Assembly: GCA_039519185.1 (NCBI GenBank)
Contig: CM076849.1
Span: 108,009,806-108,073,805 of the forward strand
Length of the DNA: 64,000 bases
Reading direction: 5' to 3'
Source: Astragalus membranaceus
Lineage: Eukaryota; Streptophyta; Magnoliopsida; Fabales; Fabaceae
The notes under the pieces are model-generated. The model made no database searches. It was not told the DNA's origin and saw nothing but the letters and a program-made list of their open reading frames with translations. A program made the translations under genes and the position numbers. How positions within the stretch are numbered: position 1 is the stretch's first letter; every line of letters starts with the position of its first letter. Positions 9,240 to 18,960 of the stretch are shown one piece after another.

Positions 9240-10928
9240 GAAAAATAAAAAGGAAAAAGAGAAAAATGAGCCAAGCAAGAATTAGCTCGCTAGGTCGAAA
9301 ACCCGAAAGGGCGGCCTAGGCAAAAAAAAGAGCGACCCGGTGGACTGAAAACTCGCAAAGAGCGGTCCAGGCAAAAATTAGGGTCAGAAGGGTTGGACTT
9401 AAAAAAGGTAAAAAAAGGCAAGCAGCGCCTCCAAAAGCTTGGATAAAAGGGTGATCAAGGATATAAGTATGGGTGATTGGCATCAACACTCCAAAGACGA
9501 AGAACGCTCATAAGATCTGTTGCGTCCATTTCTCTTGCTTTTTCTTAGTTTCAAAGTTCTCAATGTACTCTTTTCAGTCGGCGCGACCTTTTTGCGCGTT
9601 CGATTTCCATATGAATAAAAGTCCAAATTCTTCACTCCGTCTGCTTATTGTTTTGTCATTGCTTCCTTTTCATTTGTGCTTTAAAATGATGTTTTATGGT
9701 AGATGATAAATGAATTATGAAAATGTGCATAAATCAGAGCATTAAACTCATTGCGAAACTTTTGAAAATCATGAGAAAAGAAATGATCTCTCAATCAGGT
9801 AAATTCATAAAAGCCAAACAAAAGCACTGAGTGCGTCAAAATAATTCACAAAAAAAGGCTGAAGCATGACCCTCACACCATTACGGACGATCGTCGTGCC
9901 TTGTGGCGCAGGTCCTGCGATTTGGTTGAACCGGTGAAAGAAAAGCCAAAAAGAGCAAAAGAGCAACAAAAATAAGAAGAAAAGAAAAGGAAAACAATAA
10001 AAAAGGGGATTAGAAAAAGAGAGCAAAAGAGCAATAAAACGAATAAAACTCATGCATTGCATTCATCAAACATAGAAAAAAAAAATTCATGCAAGCAAGA
10101 AGAAGCTCCTGCATCACATCACATTCATCCCATCAAAAAGCAATCATGGCATTTGCATTGCATGCATTTGTTCATATCACTCGCAGGTACAAGGACGGAT
10201 AAATACTTTGGTGTTAATCCTCGCCCTCAATTCCCAGAAAGTGCTCCCTTAGTTCGGAGCTCAAATGTTTTTCAGTTCAGCGCTCAAGCGTGCATTGCAG
10301 TTTGGAGTTCAAAACCGCTCTCGTCAGAGTTCAACGCTCCCTTCTGTCCAGGTCTCACGTCGTGTACGAGCAACGAGATGGACCGCAGCCCCATGTGAGG
10401 TTCAACGGAATAGTTGTATCAGCCTAAGATACAGTGGACGCCGTGCATTGATCGGTATATCAGTTCCGGAGCTGATAACGATCCCCCCGGTCGCTCGAAA
10501 AGGCCAACAGGAAGCGTGCTCCTCAAAGCCACGTGCAAACTCGGATTCGTCAAGAGTCCGTTTAAGGATTACAGGTTTTAGGCAGTCTGGGCAATTTACC
10601 GCTTTCTGCACGCCAAGTGCCCGTTTTACCTTTTTCGCCCGCACGTCAGTGTTCATTTACTGTTTTCACATCGACACGAAAGTGTCTACTCTTTATCTTC
10701 ATTTTACCTCGGAATATGTTTCGGCCAATTCATATTCTTTGTTAAAATCCAGATAAAACAAAAGTAAAAAATAAATAAATAAAAAGAGAAGGAAAAGGAA
10801 AAGAAAGCTCAGGTTTCTCTAGGTAGACAAAATTGGTATAATTTCTGAATTCTTTATCTCCATTTTGCCTCGGAATATGTCTCGGCGAATTCATATTCCT
10901 TGTCAAAATCCAAATAAAGAGGGGCAGC
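9240..10928 (+). other. TAT1 3' spacer and polypurine tract
   Basis: About 1.7 kb with no convincing gene. It holds two ~45-bp GC-rich imperfect repeats just after pol (9288-9325 and 9334-9375) that are also present after the pol of TAT2. An A-rich stretch lies at 9940-10090. A ~67-bp duplicated block (10691-10757 and 10851-10919) ends at the polypurine tract AAAGAGGGGCAGC (10916-10928), which primes plus-strand synthesis at the 3' LTR. Scattered short frames here have no recognisable domains. Confidence 0.7.
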
Positions 10929-11134
10929 TGTTATACCCCAATTTTGTCCGTCTTCTTTTTCTAGTTTTAGTCGTTTATTTTACTTAAATCGTGTTTTGAA
11001 GTCGCGTGATTACGAGAATTATCAGTATGGTGTCTTAGTTACTAACCCTGGCCAATTTCAATTACCCTGTTCAACTAAATCGAAATACCGTTGTTTTAAA
11101 TTAGGCATGCACGCGAATGATCGATCGTTTCGTG
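10929..11134 (+). mobile_element. TAT1 3' LTR, left fragment
   Basis: Begins TGTTATACCCCAATTTTG directly after the polypurine tract, a start typical of Tat/Ogre LTRs. Only about 206 bp are left before element D: its first five bases, TGTAA at 11135-11139, survive on this side of solo LTR E. The rest of this LTR must lie beyond the right end of the window, behind the whole nest. Confidence 0.75.
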
Positions 11135-11801
11135 TGTAATGTAGCACCCCTTTTCTACCCCTCAATTTACACGTCGTTATCAGAGTAATTTCCTTTTTAA
11201 AAATATTAATTTATTTGATAGAAAAGAAATGCCACATCGTCATAAGAAACTCATCATTTGCACTCATTAAAGTTTGTGCAACAAACCACCGTCTTAAAAA
11301 TTAAACCTCATAAATCAACACGTCACAGCGGAATTAAGATAATAACTCACTAAGCCTCTCCAACACATCTCATGTTTCTCAACATAGTCATTAAACAGTT
11401 AATTAACAACTAACAAGCTTCAACTATGCCCCCTAGGTGCTACAGTATCAGAGAGCGACTCGACAGACATCCCAATAGCTATCACAGAAGGCAGCAAGAC
11501 CTTCACTCGCGGTTACCTGCAGCGTTGCCACAATAGAGCAACATTTCAAGCAGAAGGGGTGAGTTTAACAGAAATAATAAGCACATGACAGCAGTACATA
11601 AGCAGCAGGCACAACACGGCAAACACGTATATACCATATCACACAACAGCACAAGATTCATATCTCTATCAGACATAAAACGCCAACCACAATAGTTATG
11701 TACACATGGACCATGAAGGAATGTATGAGATGCAACCCCTCCGAGCATATGCATGCGGTACCGATCTCGTAAAGGCCACGACGGGCGCAACTCGTAATAA
11801 A

Positions 11802-12060
11802 CCTCGTGTTGTAGCATCACAGCTACCTCGTAAGAATGCATATGACAATGCGACTCATGACTCATGCACCCATTTACACCAACTCAAAGCATTCAATTAA
11901 TAAATACTATATCACCATATCTCGTTATAAGTCAATTCATAAAAATACCACGTGTTGTAGCATCACAGCTACCTCGTCACATAACCACAACAAAGCACGT
12001 AACAAGTACTATACCACATTAACAACTATCTCGTGTTGTAGCATCACAGCTACCTCGTAG
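11802..12060. repeat. Three copies of a ~29-bp GTTGTAGCATCACAGC repeat
   Basis: The motif GTGTTGTAGCATCACAGCTA occurs near 11805, 11952 and 12031 inside the family-E LTR. The copies are dispersed rather than directly abutting and lie in the stretch that would be intronic in the LTR-intron model. Confidence 0.75.
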
Positions 12061-12623
12061 TTTCTCACCAATAAATATTTCAGCTCATCAATCACACCAT
12101 AATATACTCACCAACTCACCCACCACTCACACCAACACCAATTTCAATTAGGCCAATTTGGGATTTAACACAGCGTAGGGGAGGTGAGTAAAAAATTGAA
12201 ATTTAGACACTTGAACACCTCAGCCCAGAACCACCAGTAAAATAATCCATTTTTGCATAAAACCAGAACATTTGGATAGACACTGAAATTAGCTTCGAAA
12301 CGCATTTTGAACCATCAAATTTGGATAACCGAGTCAAAAGTTATGTCAAAAACAAATTTGGGACAAAAACGAGACACGTGCTGAAAACGACTCGGAACAG
12401 CAGAAGATTCTGGCGCTTCGCGCGTGGAGCGCGACTTAGGCGCAAGTGAGGCGCGATTTGGCAGAAATGCCCAGTAACATTCGCGCGTGGAGCGCGACTT
12501 AGGCGCAAGCGAGGCGCAAGTTGGCAGAAATGCCCAGACAGCAGCAGAACACAGCATACTTTGGCACAAACACTTGGCATCTATCACTAATGCACTTACG
12601 GACCATTTTCCATCAACATCATG

Positions 12624-12760
12624 TGACACAATGGGACAATTTCTTCAGCAATACACAAGACACAATGGGACAATTTCTTCAACAACACACAAGACACAAT
12701 GGGACAATTTTTCCAGCAACACACAAGACACAATGGGACAATTTTTCCAGCAACACACAC
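12624..12760. repeat. Four tandem copies of a 34-35-bp repeat
   Basis: Units beginning GACACAATGGGACAATTT start at 12624, 12659, 12693 and 12727. This minisatellite inside LTR E creates spurious long frames; it shows no sign of being coding. Confidence 0.85.
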
Positions 12761-13863
12761 ACACACCTAGGGCGCCTAAGGCTCCAACACTTTTAGAGTT
12801 CCTCTCAACAAAAAAATACCGAATTAAATCACCAATGCCAAATACTTATATGAATAGTATCCATCACATCTTCCACCAAAATCATTCAGTCATAACCACA
12901 AACACCTAGCATGCATCATTCATATTGCACTCCACTCAACACCAATCAAACATATCTTTGCACAATTAAAAATTCAGCGTAGCAACAACATCAAAACATA
13001 CCAAATCATTCATGGAAATCACCCTAGAACCTAACCCTAGACAACACCTAACTACCCATAAACCACCATCATAACCCATTATAACCGTTAAACCCACCCT
13101 TACCTTGATTACACCGAAGACGAGGTCCTTCCTACGGAGTCACCAACAAAACCACAGCAACAGCGCTTCTTTTCCTCTTGATTCGCGAATCCCCTTCTCC
13201 TTCTTCTCTCCCTTGTGCGCAAGTTTCTCTTTCTCTCTTCTCTCTTCTCACTTTTGCGATTCTCTTCTTCTTTCTTTTTACGTTTTTCTTTCTTTCTCAC
13301 AAGCTGGAGGCGCAAAACCCCTAACCCCAGCACCTAATGTCTCAGCTAACGGGCTTGGGCTTCTTCTTGGGCAAATTCGAATTAATCAAGGGCTTAACAC
13401 TAACACCTCTAATTTTATTATTTTTAACCCACACAAGGCCCTCTCCTCTAATCCTTTTATTTGTATTCGTTCCAATTCCTAATAAAGCTCACATACACAA
13501 GCATACATATATTTTATTATTTCGCTTATTTTTTCTCAAAACACAAATCCTAGATATTTAACTACATAAATTAATTACTGACACAGTTAAATCAATTAAA
13601 TAATTAAATCACTTAACAAAATAATTAACTCAATTAATTGGGCTGTTACATGTAACATCCGCAAAATAATTAATAGAGTTATTTGGGTGTTAACCCAATT
13701 AAATTAAATTAGTACTTGACTGGTAAATTTATTGAGTGCAAAAATTAATTATTGGTCGTCATCGGATCGTTAACCAGATAATACGGATCAAGGAAGTTTT
13801 TGAATCGAAATAAGAGATTTAGATCAATATGGTAATTGGACCACGTTACCAACTATATATTAA

Positions 13864-13866
<3 letters not shown>

Positions 13867-13919
<53 letters not shown>

Positions 13920-13939
13920 GTGTGTGTGTGTGTGTGTGT
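13867..13939. repeat. (TA)n-(GT)n microsatellite in LTR D
   Basis: About 26 TA units followed by about 10 GT units. The matching site in the 3' LTR (20243-20286) is much shorter, as expected for slippage after insertion. Confidence 0.95.
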
Positions 13940-15417
13940 TAAAAAGAAAGGAAAGGAATGAATTGAAAAAAAAGAAGGAAAAGGAAGCAGCGAGAGGAAC
14001 AGAAAGGAAAAAGGGAAAGAAGAAAGAATGGGGGAGGAGGAAGAAGAGGAAAAAGGAAGGGTTTATGCTCATCAAAACGACTTCCTTCCAACACGAAAAA
14101 CGTTCAGCGTTACTTCCTCCTCGATTTGGTACCAAAATCTTCATCATCAACTCACTCTCTCTCACTTTGCCATTTTCGAGTTTGAGAGGAAAAAATTGAG
14201 GTTTTAATGGTTGAAGCTCAAGGATAGCTTGGGATGGTGGTTGGCGCGAACCCAAGGATGATGGATCGTTGATTTGGAAGCTAGTTGGGTGATTTGGGGT
14301 TGAAAATCAAATTGAGGATTTTGTGTGAATAGTGCTTCAAGAGGAGGAAGATGATGAATAGTATCCATGGAGAATTTCGGGGAATTCGGTTTTGCGGTCA
14401 AAAGATTTCTCGAGGTCGAGTGGGAAGCTTTGGGAGCGGATACGGATGTCGCCGAAGCATGGAATTGTCTCGGGGAGCGTTCGCGTGGTTACTCGGTGAA
14501 TTCGGCCCGATCGTGGTTCACGCTTCAAGGGTGAGTTTTACTCACGTTTAGGCTTTTGAATTAATAAACTTAATTTGCGAAATGTGTTTCGGTTTTGGTT
14601 CGTTATCGAAAACGTATTTTGTACGAAAATCGCGTTTTATGTCCAATTGGTTTTTGGATTGATTGATTGGTGATTGTTATTGTTTGTATATGTTTTGGAC
14701 TGTTTTTATGTTGGGACTGGACTGGAACAGGTATCGGAATTGGTCGGGACGACAAAAATTGCGAAAATGGGATAAAAGACAATGCTGTCAAAAGCGCACG
14801 ACCCGTGCGTCTCAGGAGCACGGACCATGCGGGTCTTTCTGTTTCTGTTTTCAAAAACGCATTACAGGGCGCACGACCCGTGCGTATGGGAGCACGAACC
14901 GTGCGCTGTGTTCTGTCCAAATTTTCCAAACTTGCCCGAAACGATCCCGATCGATTCCAATCCTCTTCTAATCCTTTCCTATCCCTTCTATAATGACATT
15001 AGGCTTATAATGCCATGATTTTGAGTATGTTTCAAAAGGGTTTTATTAAATGCTTTTGAAGTTGAAATTGTTTCGAGAAGCCGAACAATAGTACACGTGT
15101 GCGGATGTATTTTATTAATAATAAAGCGGACTATGAGTCCTACGTGGTATGGTATAACTGACGCGTGATGGTTATTATTTATTCGTCTAAACCGGTCTAC
15201 GATTCACGATATATATATTATATCGACTATAGGAAACGGCCCAATGCGGGTATTGTGTTCAGTTATCGGTCAAATGTTAATGAACTAAATGTTCATTTGT
15301 CTGTAGATATATATATTATATCGAGTTTGGGTGACGACCCATGTTGACTAACTAGGCGGGGCAGTCATGATCCCTTACCCTAGGCTCTATGCCATTAGGA
15401 AACACTATTGGTTATGG

Positions 15418-15625
15418 GGTTCGCCGGGATTAGCAGGTTTGCAGTCGGTGTTATGTTAAAAAGTTATGCGTTACGTTCAGCGGGATTAGCAGGTTTGCAG
15501 TCGGTGGTACGTAAAAAGGTTTTATGGTACGGTTCACCGGGATTAGCAGGTTTGCAGTCGGTGTCGTACTGAATTAAAACCTTATAACACGGTTTACCGG
15601 GATTAGCAGGTTTGCAGTCGGTGTC
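15418..15625. repeat. Four-copy GGATTAGCAGGTTTGCAGTC repeat
   Basis: The block GGGATTAGCAGGTTTGCAGT recurs at about 15427, 15481, 15538 and 15599 in LTR D. Three similar copies in opposite orientation lie in LTR F (40720-40870), so the array is ancestral to both families. Confidence 0.9.
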
Positions 15626-16079
15626 GTGTCAAATCTTAAAAAGGATTTATAATAGGACCGAGAGTGCTAGTAGGGGTCTCGGTAGAACTCACTGAGATTG
15701 TATCTCATTGTTTATATGTTGTGGTTTTACAGATAAACAGGGAAAGTGGAGATCCAAGACGCACGAGTAGGTGGTACTCGGATGATGGCTGAAGACTTGG
15801 CTTTTATGCTTAAGTTATGTTTTCCCTTGTTAGTTATGCATCACGACATTATGACTTTATCTGTTGTAAAGTTATGTATTTATTTCCGCTCTCTTGTTCG
15901 ATATTGAATACTGCATTTCACTGATGGTTCATGGTCTTGTTTATGTTTAAGACCGTTCTGTTGTTATTCAGTGAAAATTTTATTGTGGTGTTCAGTATTT
16001 AAACAGGAAATATATCTCTGATGTTTTAGGAATGGTGCACTTGGGTATTTTTACTATATAAAAATACCGGGGTGTTACA

Positions 16080-16100
16080 GTTGGTATCAAAGCAGTTCGA
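16080..16100 (+). other. Element D primer binding site
   Basis: TGGTATCAAAGC at 16082-16093 follows the 5' LTR by two bases. It matches the complement of initiator Met-tRNA (TGGTATCAGAGC, as seen in A, B and F) with one mismatch. Confidence 0.85.
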
Positions 16101-16279
16101 CCTAGTCGGACTTAGTTTAGGGTTGAGTCGATTCCTTGTTAGTCCTTGTCGTAATTATACTTGTGATGCTAAGAGACATTGAGCCTGATCAACTTAATAC
16201 TTAGTGCATCATAAGCGGAATTATACCAGGATGATCAAGACGCAATCCTCGACCAAGACCGGAGTCTCCAACCGGTGCA

Positions 16280-17190
16280 TCCTCAGGAAAGGTGGCATGA
16301 CCCGTGGAAGAATGCACCGCTAAGTTTGAGAAGTTGTCTCAATTTTACCAAGTGGTAAAGTAAGCTTCGGATGACGAATGGAGTATGCAGAAGTATAAGA
16401 GGGGCCTTAGTGCTTTTATGACTTAGGGTCTCAGTTCTTATACTATTACCAATTTTGTTGCCGTAGTGCAACCAGCCTATGTCGCCGAGGATGATCTCAT
16501 AGGAAATATGGGAAAGGAAAGAAGGTAGTTGAATTATCAACTCCGGATGCAAAGTCCTAAGATAATTTCATCAAAGGAAAAGCAGATGCAATTCTTTGAT
16601 TCTCCAATGGTCAGAAGATGTTCTAACTGTGGAAAGCCTCACTGTGGTGATTGCAAGCGAAGATCTAATCGGTGCTATTATAGTAATGTAGAGGGTCACT
16701 ATGGTAAAGAGTGCCCTGTAAGGAAGAGTTCCAAGGAGTTACAAGCAGCTCTAAGGCGAGGACGAGTCAACATTCTGGATGACAGTTACGACTGCAGACA
16801 ATCTACTGAGGAATATGAGATCAGTTTTCAATAACTCAATCAGTATATTATATGATTCGGGTGCAACCTATTGCTGTATATCTCGATCGCATGTGAATCG
16901 GTTGGGATCAGCCTTATCATCGCTATCCGAGCCGATAACTATTTTAACTGCTGCTAAGGGTCGTGTCCAGACCTAATCTTTGTATAGAATTGTCAACTTG
17001 TCATAGGAGGCAGAAATTTCGTAGTAGAATTTATTGTTTGCCTATGAGAAGTGTGGACACCATTTTGGGTATGAAGTGGATGACTGCAAATCATGTTGCA
17101 ATCGACTGTGTTAATCAACTATCAGCTTCGCTTCAGGATCAGTTGAATTGTCTAGGACAAATTCTGAAGCGGTTACCTAGTTCACCTTAG
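16280..17190 (+). pseudogene. Element D gag-protease remnant
   Basis: Frames broken by several stops and frameshifts. The capsid part of gag is nearly absent: only a short match to the AAKF...FYQVVK region remains (16320-16365). A nucleocapsid with modified zinc-knuckle motifs follows (CSNCGKPHCGDC and CYYSNVEGHYGKEC, 16615-16715). The protease remnant reads DSGATYCCIS (16855-16885) and DTILGMKW (17055-17085). Element F carries the same shortened layout. No functional protein can be made. Confidence 0.75.
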
Positions 17191-17334
17191 ACGGTTAATC
17201 TTCATTCCAAGGTGCGGAAGCACGTGTTAGTATGTTATCAACATCCACGGAAACTGGTTTAGATTTGGCGAATATTCAGGTTGTGAATGACTTTCTAGAT
17301 GTTTTCACGATGAAGTTTCTTCTGAACCTCCAGA

Positions 17335-18960
17335 GCGAGAGGTAGAGTTTACTGTAGAATTGGTTCCTGGCACGGGATCAATATCTATCGTTCCTTATTC
17401 AATGTATCTTTAGAATTAGAGGAACTGAAATCTCAACTTGAAGAGTCGATGTTAAAGAAATTCATTCGACCGAGTGCTTCTCTAAGGAGTACTCCGGTGT
17501 GATTAGTCAAAAGGAAAGTTAGTAGCATGAGATTGTACATCGGTTATCGACAACTTAACAAAGTGACGATCAAGAATAAATATCCCTTACCAAGGATAGA
17601 CGATTTGCTTGAGCAATTTGAGGTGCTGCAGTGTTTCTAAAATTGATCTGAGGTCAGGATATCATCAAATAAAAGTTAGAGCCTTAGATATTCCGAAGAC
17701 AGCTTTCCGTACTAGGTATGGACATTATGTGTTTGTAGTGATGCCCTTCGGGTTGACTAATTCTCCAGCGGTATTCATTGACTACATGAACGGAGTTTTT
17801 CCACACGTACCTAGATCAATTTGTAGTCATTTTCATTGATGGTGTCTGGATGTGCTCGAAGACCATTGAGGAGCATGTCCAACATATCCGCATTGTTCTG
17901 AAAGTACTCCGAGAAAATAAGTTATACTTGAAACCTTCGGAGTGTGATTTTTGGGTGTCAGAGGTAAAGTCTTTGGGACATGTGATTTCCCAAGTCAGGA
18001 GTTTCTGTAGATCCCAGTGAGAAGGAAGCGGTGTTCAATGGGAGTGACCGACATCAGCCGCAGAGATCAAAAGTTTCTGGGTCTAGCCGGTTACTATAAG
18101 AGATTTGTTAAAGGGTTCTCACAGTTAGATTTCCACTTACTCGGTTAACTCGTAAGGGTCATCCGTTTACGTGGGATGCCGATTGTGAAGAAGGTTTTCA
18201 AGAGTCGAAGACTTTGACTTCTGCTCCAATCCTGATTCTTCCGGATCCGTCATTGGAATTTTAAATTTTCGATGACGCTTCAGGGAAGAGTTTAGGATGT
18301 ATTCTAATGCAAAATCAACAAGTGGTAGCTTATGCGTCCAGACAAATAAGGTCTCATGAGAAGGTTTATCCGACTCATGATTATGAGTTGGCAGCTATTG
18401 TGTATGCATTTAAGATTTGGAGACGTTACCTGTATGGGTCTCGTTTCGATGTCTTTAGTGATCACAATAGTTTAAAGGTATCTGTTTGATCAGAAAGAAC
18501 TGAATAGCAGGCAGAGAAGTGTGTTGAGTTTCTGGAGGATTATAAATTAGTGTTGATGTAGCATTCAAGAGAGGCCAGTGTTGTAACTGATGCACTGAGT
18601 AGGAAGTCCATCCACATGGCCGAGTTTATTGATGCATGAGATGGAATTATCGGAGTCCTTCAGAGACCTAAATCTGAATTCAAGATCAAGGAGGAATCGG
18701 TTAGTGTTGAGCCATATGAGGATCTCTAGTTCTCTAAGGGATTCTATACACTTGGCACAGGAAGTTGATGTGAAACTACAATCGCAAAAGGTATTTCCAG
18801 ATTTTACCATGGATAGTGATGGAGTCAGTTGTTTCAACGGTTGAATCTGTGCGCCCGATGATGAGAACAATAAAAGGCAACTGTTAGAGGAAGCACACCG
18901 AAGTTTATATCCTGTTCCAGGGTATACAGAATATAAAGCAGAGGTATTAGTTTGTTAACC
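17335..18960 (+). pseudogene. Element D RT-RNase H remnant
   Basis: Ty3/gypsy reverse transcriptase pieces in several frames: YRQLNKVTIKNKYPLPRID (17540-17600), KIDLRSGYHQIKV (17638-17678) and TRYGHYVFVVMPFG (17710-17755). The catalytic motif reads FIDG instead of FIDD (about 17833). RNase H and the tether follow (VVAYASRQI to FSDHNSLK, 18320-18480). The frame fades at about 18950 where integrase should begin, and no integrase core, HHCC zinc motif or chromodomain is found before the 3' LTR. F shares the FIDG change and the missing integrase. Confidence 0.75.

Larger units (their letters stand above)
11140..13650 (-). mobile_element. Solo LTR, family E
   Basis: A 2511-bp LTR bounded by TGTAGCACCCC and GGGCTGTTACA, with no internal region. 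A 5-bp target duplication TGTAA flanks it (11135-11139 and 13651-13655), so it is a complete solo LTR left by LTR-LTR recombination. By analogy with B its sense strand is minus. In sense it has a purine-rich leader (13333-13109), a splice-donor consensus CAAG/GTAAGG (boundary 13103), a GC-rich GCGCGTGGAGCGCGA dyad array (12412-12521), a conserved GAGTCAAAAGTTAT block (12331-12344) and a CTGCAG acceptor-like site (11517-11518). Confidence 0.85.
13651..16079 (+). mobile_element. Element D, 5' LTR
   Basis: 2429 bp, from TGTAACATCCGC to GGGGTGTTACA, followed at once by the primer binding site. It contains a TATA-like AT run, a (TA)n/(GT)n microsatellite (13867-13939), a GA-rich leader (13940-14075), a splice donor AGG/GTGAGT (14531) within an inverted repeat, CACGACCCGTGC palindromes (14787-14913), a four-copy tandem repeat (15418-15625) and an acceptor TTTTACAG (15732). 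Its first five bases are duplicated at 11135-11139 by the insertion of solo LTR E. Confidence 0.9.

Noticed and set aside
10057..10756. Short plus-strand frames in the TAT1 3' spacer as an extra Tat gene
   Set aside because: Frames overlap each other in different phases, lack known domains, and no second copy is available to test conservation; TAT2 is cut before this region.
13860..14255. Minus-strand frame with Tyr-Ile repeats in LTR D
   Set aside because: It is the translation of the (TA)n/(GT)n microsatellite and the antisense of the purine-rich leader; no conserved domain.
16082..16093. tRNA-like sequence beside LTRs
   Set aside because: Only the 12-13 bases complementary to the 3' end of Met-tRNA are present; these are primer binding sites, not tRNA genes.
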